A DNA stretch of 64,000 nucleotides from NCBI RefSeq assembly GCF_049065735.1, contig NZ_JBAKHD010000009.1, positions 62,001 to 126,000 of the forward strand. Reading direction: 5' to 3'. Made by a program: the position numbers and the translations under genes. Positions 15,732-25,146 of this stretch are shown piece by piece. The stretch comes from Paramesorhizobium sp049065735. Lineage in GTDB: Bacteria > Pseudomonadota > Alphaproteobacteria > Rhizobiales > Rhizobiaceae. The notes under the pieces were generated by a model that saw nothing but the letters and a program-made list of their open reading frames with translations, did not search any database and was not told where the DNA came from. Numbering within the stretch: position 1 is the first letter of the stretch; each line of letters starts with the position of its first letter.

Positions 15732-16934
15732 ATGAATTTCTCCGCTCCGCAGCCATCAGCGCCGTTCGACGACGTCATTCTGTCCCAAGGGCGCGAGATC
15801 TCCAAGCGCCTCAATCAACTGCGTCTGGAGACATTTCCACCCAATGCCTCGAAATCCCTGCGGGAGTTTTCGCTCGCCGAGGCGGCTTATTTCCTGGGCG
15901 TGTCGACCAGCAATCTAAAGAAGCTGCATCTGGAAGGAAAGGGCGTCGAGCCCACCGTTCATACAGGCGGCCGGCGCACCTATACGGCCGAGCAGATCAT
16001 GGAGCTGCGCCACTATCTCGACCGCAATGGCCGCGCGGATGTCAAGAAATATGTCCCGCACCGCCGCAATGGCGAGAAGCTGCAGGTCGTCGCCGTCGTC
16101 AACTTCAAGGGCGGTTCGGGCAAGACCACCACAGCCGCGCACCTCGCGCAGCATCTCGCCCTCACGGGCCACCGCGTCCTAGCCATCGACCTCGATCCGC
16201 AGGCTTCGCTTTCCGCCCTGCACGGCATCCAGCCGGAACTCGACAAATATCCCTCGCTCTATGAAGCGATCCGTTATGACTCGGAGCGAAAGCCCATCGC
16301 CGAGGTGATCCGGCCCACAAACTTTCCAGGGCTCGACATCATTCCCGCGTCGCTTGAGCTGCAGGAATATGAATACGACACCCCGTTGGCCATGCAGGAT
16401 CGTACCTCTACGGAAGGCAAGACCTTCTGGAACCGGATCGAGACCGCTCTGCGTGAGGTCGATGAGCGCTATGATATCGTCGTCGTCGATTGCCCGCCAC
16501 AGCTTGGCTATCTGACGCTGACGGCGCTCGCCGCTGCGACGTCGGTGCTGATCACCGTGCATCCCCAGATGCTGGACCTCATGTCCATGTCACAATTCCT
16601 GCTGATGCTCGGCGATATCCTCAAAACCATCCGCCGTGCGGGCGCTCCTGTCGATCTCGACTGGTTCCGCTATCTCATCACGCGATACGAGCCGATGGAC
16701 GTGCCGCAGGCGCAGATGGTCGGCTTCATGCAGTCCATGCTGGCGAAGCAGATGCTGAAAAACCCTATGCTGAAATCGACCGCGATTTCGGATGCTGGCC
16801 TCACCAAGCAGACGCTCTATGAAGTCGATAAGTCCGCGATGACCCGCTCGACCTATGAGCGCGCGATGGAATCGCTGGAGGCCGTTAATTCGGAGATTCG
16901 CGAGCTGATCCACGAGGCGTGGGGTCGAAAATAG
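15732..16934 (+). CDS. repA: Plasmid partitioning protein RepA (ParA-type ATPase)
   Basis: The 400-residue protein has an N-terminal helix-turn-helix region (LAEAAYFLGVSTSNLKKL), the deviant Walker A motif of ParA proteins (FKGGSGKTTT) and VVVDCPPQLGY as motif A'/B region. It segregates the replicon with RepB and parS, and represses the operon. Length and domain order are normal for RepA of repABC replicons. Confidence 0.95.
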   Translation: MNFSAPQPSAPFDDVILSQGREISKRLNQLRLETFPPNASKSLREFSLAEAAYFLGVSTSNLKKLHLEGKGVEPTVHTGGRRTYTAEQIMELRHYLDRNGRADVKKYVPHRRNGEKLQVVAVVNFKGGSGKTTTAAHLAQHLALTGHRVLAIDLDPQASLSALHGIQPELDKYPSLYEAIRYDSERKPIAEVIRPTNFPGLDIIPASLELQEYEYDTPLAMQDRTSTEGKTFWNRIETALREVDERYDIVVVDCPPQLGYLTLTALAAATSVLITVHPQMLDLMSMSQFLLMLGDILKTIRRAGAPVDLDWFRYLITRYEPMDVPQAQMVGFMQSMLAKQMLKNPMLKSTAISDAGLTKQTLYEVDKSAMTRSTYERAMESLEAVNSEIRELIHEAWGRK

Positions 16935-16935
16935 G

Positions 16936-16949
16936 TAGACCGCCGTCTA
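16936..16949. promoter_or_regulatory. parS-like dyad 2
   Basis: An identical copy of TAGAC-CGCC-GTCTA lies two bases after the repA stop, in the repA-repB gap. Having one copy either side of repA suggests a bipartite centromere. Confidence 0.6.
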
Positions 16950-17004
16950 AAAGCGTAATTTTTTGTGGAAAAACAGATGGCTAGATACGAACGAAGATGG
17001 GCAA

Positions 17005-17994
17005 ATGGCTAGGAAAAACATTTTTGGCAATCTGATGCAGGCGGAGACGTCCGATTCCGCTGAGGATAGCGTTCCGGAATCCGGTTTCCTCAAATTCGGC
17101 GCCGCTAAATCGATATCCTCCTCGATCGACGAACTGGCCCGGCAGGCCTCCAAGCTCACCGAGGGTGAGACGATTGTCGAAATCGATCCCAGTCTCATCG
17201 ACGGCTCTTTCGTCACCGACCGTATGAAAGCGGATGATGAAGCCTATCAGGAATTGCTCGCCGCTATCAGGGAGAGGGGGCAGGATACGCCCGTCCTCAT
17301 TCGTCCGCATCCTGAACAGAGTGGCCGCTACATGATCGTGTTCGGCCACCGGCGGCTGCGTGTCGCCCGGGAGCTGGGACGTCCGGTTCGCGCCGTGGTC
17401 AAGGCGCTTGCCGATATCGATCATATTATCGCGCAGGGACAGGAGAACGCAGCCCGTGCCAATCTGACCTTTATCGAGCGCGTCCTTTTCGCCGAAAGGC
17501 TGGAGCGGCTCGGCTATGGGCGCGAAACCATTCAGTCGGCGCTATCGGTCGATTACCAGACGCTGAGCAAGATGCTGACCATTCCAAAGGCGATCCCGGC
17601 TGAGGTCATCGAGGCGATCGGCCCGGCAAAGGGTGTCGGCCGTGACCGCTGGCTTGAGCTGCGCAAGCTGATCGAGCGTCCGAAAAACACCGAGGCGGCG
17701 CTGGCGCTCGCCACAAGCCCGGAATTTGCGGAAACGGAGCAGGACCAGCGCTTCGACCTGATGTTCAATCATCTGAACGGCGCGAGCAAAAAGCCCGTCA
17801 AGAAGACCATTCAGCCGCGCCCGACGCGTGCCTGGTCGGCTGCAGACAACCGCGTGACGGGCGATATCCGCAATACCGGAAAGAGCTTCAATCTGGCGCT
17901 GAAGGCGCGGGATGCAGGCAAGTTCGGTGAATATCTGGCGGCGAATCTCGACCGCTTCTATGCAGAATTCCGGCAATCGGAAAAGGACAGGTAA
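17005..17994 (+). CDS. repB: Plasmid partitioning protein RepB (ParB type)
   Basis: The 329-residue protein has a ParB/Srx domain (DTPVLIRPHP, GHRRLRVARELG, ENAARANLTFIER) followed by a helix-turn-helix that would bind parS. ATG 17005 starts MARKNIFGNLMQ, the usual RepB N terminus; the frame opens at ATG 16963 but that would be unusual. It acts with RepA in segregation. Confidence 0.93.
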   Translation: MARKNIFGNLMQAETSDSAEDSVPESGFLKFGAAKSISSSIDELARQASKLTEGETIVEIDPSLIDGSFVTDRMKADDEAYQELLAAIRERGQDTPVLIRPHPEQSGRYMIVFGHRRLRVARELGRPVRAVVKALADIDHIIAQGQENAARANLTFIERVLFAERLERLGYGRETIQSALSVDYQTLSKMLTIPKAIPAEVIEAIGPAKGVGRDRWLELRKLIERPKNTEAALALATSPEFAETEQDQRFDLMFNHLNGASKKPVKKTIQPRPTRAWSAADNRVTGDIRNTGKSFNLALKARDAGKFGEYLAANLDRFYAEFRQSEKDR

Positions 17995-18011
17995 CAGGAG
18001 ACTAAACCCGC

Positions 18012-18064
18012 AAAAGAAAAAGGCCCCCAGCGACGCAGTCGTGGAAGCCCTTCTCAGATGTAGC
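18012..18064 (-). ncRNA. ctRNA: antisense incompatibility RNA of repABC
   Basis: A minus-strand promoter has TTGACA (18099-18094) and GATTCT (18076-18071) 17 bases apart, giving a start near 18064. The RNA would end in a hairpin (18049-18042 with 18029-18022, two G-U pairs) followed by TTTTTCTTTT. The resulting RNA, about 50 nucleotides in the repB-repC gap, matches the known counter-transcribed RNA that limits RepC synthesis and sets copy number and incompatibility. Confidence 0.85.
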
Positions 18065-18158
18065 GATCAGAGAATCTCATTTCCACGAATCACTGTCAAG
18101 AGTCTTTAGCGTCTTTTGGGCGAGCGGATTTCTTTTGCCTCCAAGAAGGTGAAGGAAA

Positions 18159-19364
18159 ATGGAGATTGGCAACATAACGACGCCCTTTGGGCGGCGGCCG
18201 ATGACGCTTGCCATGTTGGCAAATCAGATCAATGCCCAGGAAACGGGGCTCAGCAAGGCCGTGGACAAGTGGCAGATTTATCGCTGGCTTTGCGAAGGCA
18301 AGGCTCTCATCGGCATTTCGGACCGCTCGCTGGCCGTGCTCAATGCGCTGCTGACGTTCTATCCGGAAAACGAGCTCGCCCAGGAGCATGGGCTTGTCGT
18401 CTTCCCATCGAACGCCCAGCTTGCCTTGCGCGCGCATGGCATGGCGGACGCAACACTGCGCCGGCATCTGGCCGCGCTGGTAGATTGCGGACTGATCATT
18501 CGACGCGACAGTCCAAACGGCAAGCGATATGCCCGCAAGGGCAGGGGAGGGGAGATCGATGAGGCTTTCGGTTTCTCTCTCGCGCCTTTGCTGGTTCGCG
18601 CCGATGAGTTCAAGCAGAACGCGGAACTGGTAAGAGCCGAAGCGAAAGCCTTGCATCTCGCCCGTGAGCAGATCACGCTCCATCGCCGGGACATCCAGAA
18701 GCTGATCGAGGTCGCCGCAGGAGAGCGCATTCCCGGCGACTGGGACGTGCTGTGGGCGCGTTTCAGAGCCATCGTCGAAGCTATTCCGCGCCGCGCCGAG
18801 CGGATCGAACTGGAGAAGATTGCCGCAGAACTCGCAGACTTGCGCGTCAGCGTCGCCAAGCTGTTGGAATTACACGTAAATGCTCAAAATGTGGGCGGCA
18901 ATGAGTCCCAGAATGAGCGGCAGCAATCTAGTTCAGATACCAAAATCCTTATTGAATCAGGTTTAATTTCAAAAAAGGATTTGAATGAAAATCAGGCAAA
19001 CACACAAATCAGGAAGCCCGTGGAAGCCTATCCGCTCGAACTGGTCCTCCGTGCGTGCCCTGACATTGCCGATTACGCCCCTCACGGCATCGGCAATTGG
19101 CGCGATCTGGCGGCCATTGCCGCGCAGGTCAAAAACTATCTCGGCATTTCGGCCCCGGTTTATCACGAGGCGGTTCAGGCGCTCGGAACAGAAAATACGG
19201 CTGCGACCATCGCCTGCATGCTGCAGCGCGCAAGCCAGATCGCCTCTCCCGGGGGCTATTTGCGCATCCTGACACGCAAGGCGAGGGCAGGGGAGTTCTC
19301 CGTCGGACCCATGCTGATGGCTGCCTTGAAAGCCAATAGCTCCACAGCAGGAATGGCGGTATGA
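18159..19364 (+). CDS. repC: Replication initiator RepC
   Basis: The 401-residue protein has a winged-helix N-terminal half (ADATLRRHLAALVDCGLI) and the C-terminal conserved region ending in SPGGYLRILTRKARAGEF, the standard RepC plan. It initiates replication at an origin lying within its own gene. AAGGAAA precedes the ATG, and expression is checked by the ctRNA immediately upstream. Confidence 0.95.
   Translation: MEIGNITTPFGRRPMTLAMLANQINAQETGLSKAVDKWQIYRWLCEGKALIGISDRSLAVLNALLTFYPENELAQEHGLVVFPSNAQLALRAHGMADATLRRHLAALVDCGLIIRRDSPNGKRYARKGRGGEIDEAFGFSLAPLLVRADEFKQNAELVRAEAKALHLAREQITLHRRDIQKLIEVAAGERIPGDWDVLWARFRAIVEAIPRRAERIELEKIAAELADLRVSVAKLLELHVNAQNVGGNESQNERQQSSSDTKILIESGLISKKDLNENQANTQIRKPVEAYPLELVLRACPDIADYAPHGIGNWRDLAAIAAQVKNYLGISAPVYHEAVQALGTENTAATIACMLQRASQIASPGGYLRILTRKARAGEFSVGPMLMAALKANSSTAGMAV
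18931..19005. other. AT-rich stretch in repC, candidate replication origin
   Basis: The sequence from 18931 to 19005 is far richer in A and T than the rest of repC, at the hinge between the two protein halves. In repABC replicons oriV lies in such an AT-rich segment inside repC. Confidence 0.5.
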
Positions 19365-19392
19365 AACAGGGTCTCAAACTTGCCGACAGGTC

Positions 19393-19429
19393 CGGCGGTT
19401 TATCTTGGCATCTTCCGGTGAAACCGCCG
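19393..19429. terminator. Stem-loop between convergent repC and the DeoR gene
   Basis: CGGCGGTTT (19393-19401) pairs with AAACCGCCG (19421-19429) around a 19-base loop, between two converging genes. It lacks a T-run, so a terminator role is tentative. Confidence 0.35.
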
Positions 19430-19453
19430 TTGCGTGATCGTACCCATCGAACG

Positions 19454-20275
19454 CTATTTGGAACCGGCACCTTCCGCCGCAGGTCCAGCCAGATGCAGTT
19501 CCGTGCGGCTCTCGTCCAGTATCCTCTTAAGGTTGCCGGTAGGAAGCGCGTCGGTGACGATCATATCCGCTTCGGTGATCGAGCCCAGGCGCACGAGCGC
19601 GCGGCGTCCGAATTTGCTGCCATCGATGGCCAATATCACCCGGCCCGCCTGTTGCATCGCCGCGCGAACGGCGGCCACTTCTGCATAATCGTCGTCGCCG
19701 ATATCGCCATCCTCATCGATACCGCTGACAGAGATGATGACGTAATCGAACTTGAAGGCCCGGATGAATTCAGGTGCATTCTGGCTGAAGACGCCGGCAT
19801 CCACCTGCCGCACGAAACCGCCGGGAACCGCGATGGTAAAATCCGTGGCTTCGCTCAAGCTGGTCGCAACGCGGAGGCTATATGTGACGACACGCAATCC
19901 CTTGCGCGCCGTGAGCGCGCGCGCCACCGCCTCGCAGGTCGTGCCCGTGTCGATGAAGACCGAAGCGTTGTCGGGCAGAAGTGCGGCCACGCGCTTGCCG
20001 ATCGCCTCCTTGCGCTCCGCATTGACCACGCGCCGCTCGCGATAGACGACCGGATCGAGCGGTGTGGAAGCGACAGCCCCGCCATGCAACCGGCGAACCT
20101 TGCCCTGCCGCTCGAGCGCCATGATATCCCGGCGGGCCGTCTGAGTGGTCACAGAAAAGCGGGCGGCAATCTCCTCAAGCGATATATAATGATTTTCCGC
20201 GAGGTAACGGACGAGATAGGCCTGCCTGCGCGCCTTCTTGCCGTCCTCATCCCCCGGCTGCTCCTCAATATGCAT
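19454..20275 (-). CDS. DeoR/GlpR-family transcriptional regulator
   Basis: The 273-residue protein has an N-terminal DeoR winged helix (ISLEEIAARFSVTTQTARRDIMAL) and a sugar-phosphate sensor domain of the ribose-5-phosphate isomerase fold (IDTGTTCEAVARAL). Such regulators usually control a sugar operon next door, but no sugar operon adjoins here; the divergent neighbour is a lipid kinase gene. Confidence 0.85.
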   Translation of the reverse strand: MHIEEQPGDEDGKKARRQAYLVRYLAENHYISLEEIAARFSVTTQTARRDIMALERQGKVRRLHGGAVASTPLDPVVYRERRVVNAERKEAIGKRVAALLPDNASVFIDTGTTCEAVARALTARKGLRVVTYSLRVATSLSEATDFTIAVPGGFVRQVDAGVFSQNAPEFIRAFKFDYVIISVSGIDEDGDIGDDDYAEVAAVRAAMQQAGRVILAIDGSKFGRRALVRLGSITEADMIVTDALPTGNLKRILDESRTELHLAGPAAEGAGSK

Positions 20276-20449
20276 GCTGTCTTTCCGTTCCTCAAAATAT
20301 CATCGAATATTATGCGGCCGGCATGGCCGCGATAAAGCACATGCCGCCTGCTTGCGCCGCTTTCAAATGATATTTTTATTGCCGAAGTATAAGCTGCCGG
20401 CCGATCAGCCGTATGGACGGGACAGGCGCGACATTATAGGAAGCCAGGC

Positions 20450-21319
20450 ATGACGGGCATCGCACTTCTTCTTGTAAATCCAAATTCCCGCCAGGGGCGC
20501 GAAAGCCTGCCGAAAGTGCGCGAATTGCTGCGCCAGGCGGGCGTCGAATTCATCGAGCTGCCTCACGATAGCGGCGAGACGCCCGCCGATGCGATCATAA
20601 ACAGAGCGGCGCAGGTTGACCGGGTCATCGTTGGCGGCGGTGATGGCAGCCTCAATGCCGCTGCAAAAGGATTGCTGGCCACCGGGCTGCCGCTGGGCGT
20701 CTTGCCTTTGGGCACGGCCAATGATTTCGCGCGCACGGTCGGCCTTCCGTTCCAGCTCACGGCAGCGGTGAAGATCATAGCCGAAGGGAAAACAGCAAAG
20801 GTCGATCTTGGCGACGCCAATGGTCACCCGTTTTTCAATGTCGCCAGCGTCGGTTTCAGCGCGGAGCTTGCCGCCTCGTTAACGCAAGAGGCGAAGAAGC
20901 GGTGGGGGAAGCTGGGCTACGGCATCGTCGCGGCACGGCTGCTCGCCAACTCGCGCCTGTTTACAGCCATTCTGGAACATGACGGACAAACCAAAGGGCT
21001 TCGAACCTTTCAGGTCTCGGTCGGAAATGGACGCTTTTATGGTGGCGGCATGAAAGTACACACCGACGCGACCGTTTTCGACGGCATGCTCGACGTGTTC
21101 AGCCTGGAGGTAAACCATTGGTGGAAGCTGCTGGCCCTGCTTCCTAGCCTCCGCCGTGGGACTCACGGCCAATCCGACGATGTTCGCGCCTTTTCCACGC
21201 GTGAGCTCACCATAAGTACCCGCAAGCCCATGCCGGTCAATCTGGATGGAGAACTGAAGACGCGAACGCCGGTGAAATTTACCATCCGGGAAAAGGCCAT
21301 TGCGGTGTTCGTGAAGTGA
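20450..21319 (+). CDS. YegS/BmrU-type lipid kinase
   Basis: The 289-residue protein has the diacylglycerol kinase catalytic motifs NPNSRQG, GGGDGSLNAAAKG and LPLGTANDFART. It would phosphorylate a lipid such as diacylglycerol or phosphatidylglycerol at the inner membrane. Length and start are standard; AGGAAG lies upstream. Confidence 0.88.
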   Translation: MTGIALLLVNPNSRQGRESLPKVRELLRQAGVEFIELPHDSGETPADAIINRAAQVDRVIVGGGDGSLNAAAKGLLATGLPLGVLPLGTANDFARTVGLPFQLTAAVKIIAEGKTAKVDLGDANGHPFFNVASVGFSAELAASLTQEAKKRWGKLGYGIVAARLLANSRLFTAILEHDGQTKGLRTFQVSVGNGRFYGGGMKVHTDATVFDGMLDVFSLEVNHWWKLLALLPSLRRGTHGQSDDVRAFSTRELTISTRKPMPVNLDGELKTRTPVKFTIREKAIAVFVK

Positions 21320-21417
21320 AAGCGGGCAGTTCGTCATGCGGCACCCCACTTTTGTAGGCTTGACGAGGGGCCCGCAAAGCTCGAACCTCCATTGTCTTGA
21401 TAGTGGGAGGAACGAAC

Positions 21418-23175
21418 ATGAATACTCTGTACAGCCGAGTGACTGCCGTTCTTGTCGCCTTCGGTGTCGGCCTGTCCACGCCGGTGGCGGTCTTCGCCGC
21501 ATCGCCCGAACCGGTCGAAGGCCGGCATGGGATGGTGGTTACGGCGCAGCACCTTGCATCGGATGTCGGCGTCGAGGTTCTCAAGAATGGCGGCAATGCG
21601 GTGGATGCCGCCGTGGCCGTCGGCTATGCTCTTGCCGTCGTCTATCCCGAGGCGGGAAATATTGGCGGCGGCGGCTTTATGACCATTCGTCTCAAGGATG
21701 GGAAGACGACCTTTCTCGATTTTCGCGAACGCGCACCGCTTGCCGCAACACGGACAATGTATCTCGACGACAAGGGCAACCCGGTTAAGGGCTTGAGCAC
21801 GGACGGCTATCTGGCTGTCGGCGTGCCGGGTTCGGTGCTGGGGCTGGAAACCGCCAGAAGCCGCTACGGCACCAAATCGCGGCAGGAACTGATGGAACCA
21901 GCGATCAAGCTCGCTAAGGACGGTTTTGTCCTCAGCGATGGCGATGTCGCTTCGCTCACCGAAAGTGCCGAGACGCTGGCGAAGGATCCGGCTGCCGCCG
22001 CCATTTTCCTTAAGCCCGATGGCAAGCCCTATGCGGCAGGCGATACATTGGTGCAGGCCGATCTCGCCCAGTCGCTTGCTCTCATCTCCGACCAGGGGCC
22101 GGATGCCTTCTACAAGGGGCCGATTGCGGATGCGATCGTCAAGGCAAGCCAGGAGAAGAAAGGCATTCTCGCCAAGGAGGATTTCGAGCAATATCAGGTG
22201 CGGGAAATGGAGCCGGTGAAATGCAATTATCGCGGCTATGATATCTTTTCCTCGCCGCCGCCAAGCTCCGGCGGCGTGATCATATGCGAGATTCTCAATA
22301 TCCTCGAAGGCTATCCGATCTCCTATCTGGGCTATGGCTCGACCGATACGGTTCATCTCATGGTCGAGGCGATGCGCCATGCCTATGTCGACCGCAACAC
22401 CGCGCTGGGCGACCCGGATTTCGTGCAGAATCCGACCGGAAAGCTGCTCGACGAGGATTATGCCCGGCAGATCCGCGAAAAGATCAGCCCGTTCAAGGCG
22501 GGCGTCTCGCAGGATTTGATGCCGAAGGGATTTGGTGAAAGCACGGAGACAACGCATTATTCAATCATCGACGACGACGGAAACGCTGTCGCGGTGACCT
22601 ATACGCTCAACGGCTCTTATGGCGCCGGGGTCGTTGCGCCCGGAACCGGCATTCTTCTCAACAATGAGATGGACGATTTCACCGCGAAGCCCGGCGTCCC
22701 CAATCTTTACGGCCTGGTGCAGGGCGAGGCAAATGCCATAGCGCCGAAGAAAACGCCGCTCTCATCGATGAGCCCTACGATCTTGGCGAAGGATGGCAAG
22801 CCGTTCATGGTCATCGGCAGCCCGGGCGGCTCACGGATCATCACCATCACGCTCGAAGCGATCATCAATGTCATCGATCACGGCATGAACATTCAGGAAG
22901 CAATCGACGCGCCGCGCATCCATCACCAATGGCTGCCGGACAGGGTTTATATGGAGCCTTACGCCCTGTCACCGGATACGCAGCGGTTGCTGACCCAGAT
23001 GGGGCATGACGTCCGCGTCGACGATGACTGGCCGGTATGGGGGAAGGCTGCCGGAATACTGGTCGGTGGGAAAAGCCTCGCCGACATCGAGAAAACCGGC
23101 AACACCGATGGCGGCAATCGCTATTATGGTGCCATCGACAGCCGTGCCGCATCGGGCGCGGCGCGCGGCTACTGA
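21418..23175 (+). CDS. ggt: Gamma-glutamyltransferase
   Basis: The 585-residue precursor has a signal peptide (about 1-28) and the large-plus-small subunit plan. The self-cleavage site is ETTHYS: Thr378 becomes the nucleophile at the new N terminus of the small subunit. GSPGGSRII provides the oxyanion motif. The periplasmic enzyme hydrolyses or transfers the gamma-glutamyl group of glutathione, leaving Cys-Gly. ATG 21418 follows GGGAGGAAC. A convergent dipeptidase gene lies directly downstream. Confidence 0.93.
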   Translation: MNTLYSRVTAVLVAFGVGLSTPVAVFAASPEPVEGRHGMVVTAQHLASDVGVEVLKNGGNAVDAAVAVGYALAVVYPEAGNIGGGGFMTIRLKDGKTTFLDFRERAPLAATRTMYLDDKGNPVKGLSTDGYLAVGVPGSVLGLETARSRYGTKSRQELMEPAIKLAKDGFVLSDGDVASLTESAETLAKDPAAAAIFLKPDGKPYAAGDTLVQADLAQSLALISDQGPDAFYKGPIADAIVKASQEKKGILAKEDFEQYQVREMEPVKCNYRGYDIFSSPPPSSGGVIICEILNILEGYPISYLGYGSTDTVHLMVEAMRHAYVDRNTALGDPDFVQNPTGKLLDEDYARQIREKISPFKAGVSQDLMPKGFGESTETTHYSIIDDDGNAVAVTYTLNGSYGAGVVAPGTGILLNNEMDDFTAKPGVPNLYGLVQGEANAIAPKKTPLSSMSPTILAKDGKPFMVIGSPGGSRIITITLEAIINVIDHGMNIQEAIDAPRIHHQWLPDRVYMEPYALSPDTQRLLTQMGHDVRVDDDWPVWGKAAGILVGGKSLADIEKTGNTDGGNRYYGAIDSRAASGAARGY

Positions 23176-23195
23176 CGCATTCTGCTTCGTAGCCG

Positions 23196-23226
23196 AGTGG
23201 CGGCGGTCATCCCGCCGCCACTTTTT
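23196..23226 (+). terminator. Terminator after ggt
   Basis: AGTGGCGGCGG pairs perfectly with CCGCCGCCACT (11 bp) around TCATC and is followed by TTTTT. It is a strong intrinsic terminator for ggt, 20 bp after the stop. Confidence 0.85.
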
Positions 23227-23249
23227 ATGGGGCGGTTCGGGTTTGCGTT

Positions 23250-24287
23250 TCAAGCAGTCCAACTGCGTTCCAACACACTGATCCAATTTCCATGCGCTAT
23301 TTTCGCGATCTCCTGCTCGTTGAAGCCATGGGTGCGAAGGGCCTCGATCAGCTTCGGCAGGCCGGTTGCATCCTCGAGCGTTTGCGGAATGGTGGTGCCG
23401 TCGAAATCCGACCCGAGCGCCACATGGTCGACGCCGATCCGCTCCGCCACATAGGCGATGTGGCGGACGAGCAAGTCGAGGCTGGTGTCGGGGTTTTTCA
23501 CGCCGTCGTCGCGCAGGAAAAGCACGCCGAAATTGATGCCGACGAGGCCGCCCGTGTCGCGTATCGCGTCGAGCTGCCGGTCCGTAAGGTTGCGGCTATG
23601 CGGGCAGAGCGCATGGGCATTGGAGTGGGATGCGACGAGCGGGGCCTTCGAGAGTTTGGTGATATCCCAGAAGCCTTGCTCGTTCATATGGGACAGATCG
23701 ATCATGATGCCGAGCTCATTGCAGGCGCGGATCAGATCCTTGCCTGCGTTGCTGAGACCTTCGCCGATGTCGGGCGTCGAGGGAAAGCGGAAAGGCACGC
23801 CATAGGCAAAGACGTTCGGCCTGCTCCAGACCGGACCGAGCGTCCGCAGCCCGGCCTGATGGAGAACATAGAGCGCGTCGAGATCAGCCGCAATCGCCTC
23901 TGCGCCCTCGATGTGAAAGACGGCGGCGAATTGTCCTTTCTCAATCGAGTTCCTGATATCTTCCGCCGTACGGCAGATTTTGACCGCGCCTGCGGACTGC
24001 GCCTCAATCTCGAAGAGGATGCGCGCCATCGCCAGTGTCTCGTTGAGCGCATCTGGCTGAGCGGGCGTCAGGAAGTCTCCGTTTACGTCCTTCTGGTTCA
24101 AAGGCGAGGGGACATAGACGGCGCAAAGGCCGCCCGCGAGACCGCCCTTTCGCGCGCGGGGGAGGTCGATGTGGCCAGCCGCTTCCCCTTCCAAGAAGGC
24201 TTCCACCGGCGCGCGGCGGCCCTGCCGGAGCCGCAGAAGCACGTCATTATGGCCGTCGAACACAGGGAAAGGGGAGGTATCGGTCAT
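23250..24287 (-). CDS. Membrane dipeptidase (renal dipeptidase family M19)
   Basis: The 345-residue protein has the M19 zinc motifs: DGHND near the N terminus, FHIEGAEAI, IDLSHMNEQGF, ASHSNAHALCPHSRNLTD and ALGSDFDG. It hydrolyses dipeptides and accepts D-residues in some homologues. No signal peptide is apparent from ATG 24287, the start that directly precedes the conserved region. Facing ggt, it may cleave the Cys-Gly that GGT releases (inference). Confidence 0.88.
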   Translation of the reverse strand: MTDTSPFPVFDGHNDVLLRLRQGRRAPVEAFLEGEAAGHIDLPRARKGGLAGGLCAVYVPSPLNQKDVNGDFLTPAQPDALNETLAMARILFEIEAQSAGAVKICRTAEDIRNSIEKGQFAAVFHIEGAEAIAADLDALYVLHQAGLRTLGPVWSRPNVFAYGVPFRFPSTPDIGEGLSNAGKDLIRACNELGIMIDLSHMNEQGFWDITKLSKAPLVASHSNAHALCPHSRNLTDRQLDAIRDTGGLVGINFGVLFLRDDGVKNPDTSLDLLVRHIAYVAERIGVDHVALGSDFDGTTIPQTLEDATGLPKLIEALRTHGFNEQEIAKIAHGNWISVLERSWTA

Positions 24288-24570
24288 GATAGAAATCCGA
24301 AAAAGAGGGAAGGAAGCGTCTTTATCATCGGCCAAGACATAACAAAACGGAATAGTTTCAGACTGGCATTGCGACCACGGCGGTCGACATGATGCAGTCG
24401 CGCGGCCGCCAGCGCATCGATGGGCCAGGCGCGGAATTTTCTTCCCGTTTGCGCGCCGTATGCACAATAGAATTTCCTTGGACGGACGGAATTTATGATC
24501 CTGTAGCCGTAAACCGTCGTTAGCAGGTGCTATTTTGCAGCTTCTGCTAATAAATAGGTGAGGAAACGCG

Positions 24571-25146
24571 ATGTCCCGGCTACCGCTGCGTACGATCGAA
24601 GATGCTCCTGAAGAGGCGAAGGAACGGCTGATCGCCGCCGAAAAGAACAATGGTTACCTGCCCAACCTGCTTCGCGTGCTGGCGAATGCGCCGGTGGCGC
24701 TGGAAACCTACCTTACCGTGGGCGGCATCAACGGCCGCGCCTCACTGACACTGGCCGAGCGCGAAGCGGTCCAGATCACGGCTGCCGCCACCCATGGCTG
24801 CGGCTTCTGCGTCGCCGGTCACACCGCCATATCCTACAAGAAGGCAGGGCTCGGCGAAGAGATCGTCAGCGCGCTGCGTGGAAAGACCGAGGTGCCCGAC
24901 GCACGGCTCGATGCGGTCGCGCGTTTCACCGAGGCGGTCATCGCCTCGCGCGGCGCCGTATCCGACGAGGCGCTGGCCGCGTTCAAGGCGGCGGGATTCG
25001 ATGATCAGCAGGCGCTCGAGGTCGTGCTGGGCGTCAGCCTCGCTACGCTGTGCAATTTTGCCAACAATCTCGGCCAGCCGCCGCTCAACCCCCAGCTTGA
25101 ACCCTATCGCTGGGAGCCGGGAAGCGTTCCGGTCGCCGCGGAATGA
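24571..25146 (+). CDS. AhpD-like carboxymuconolactone decarboxylase-family protein
   Basis: The 191-residue protein has the AhpD core motif C77-G-F-C80-V-A-G-H84, which in AhpD supports thiol-dependent peroxidase activity. It heads a five-gene operon and overlaps the flavoprotein gene by ATGA. A GAGGAAA box precedes the ATG. The actual reaction is unknown; protection against a peroxide made by the neighbouring flavoprotein is one possibility. Confidence 0.8.
   Translation: MSRLPLRTIEDAPEEAKERLIAAEKNNGYLPNLLRVLANAPVALETYLTVGGINGRASLTLAEREAVQITAAATHGCGFCVAGHTAISYKKAGLGEEIVSALRGKTEVPDARLDAVARFTEAVIASRGAVSDEALAAFKAAGFDDQQALEVVLGVSLATLCNFANNLGQPPLNPQLEPYRWEPGSVPVAAE

Noticed and set aside
21334..22557. 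407-residue minus-strand open frame
   Set aside because: Antisense to ggt, whose active-site and cleavage motifs are intact.
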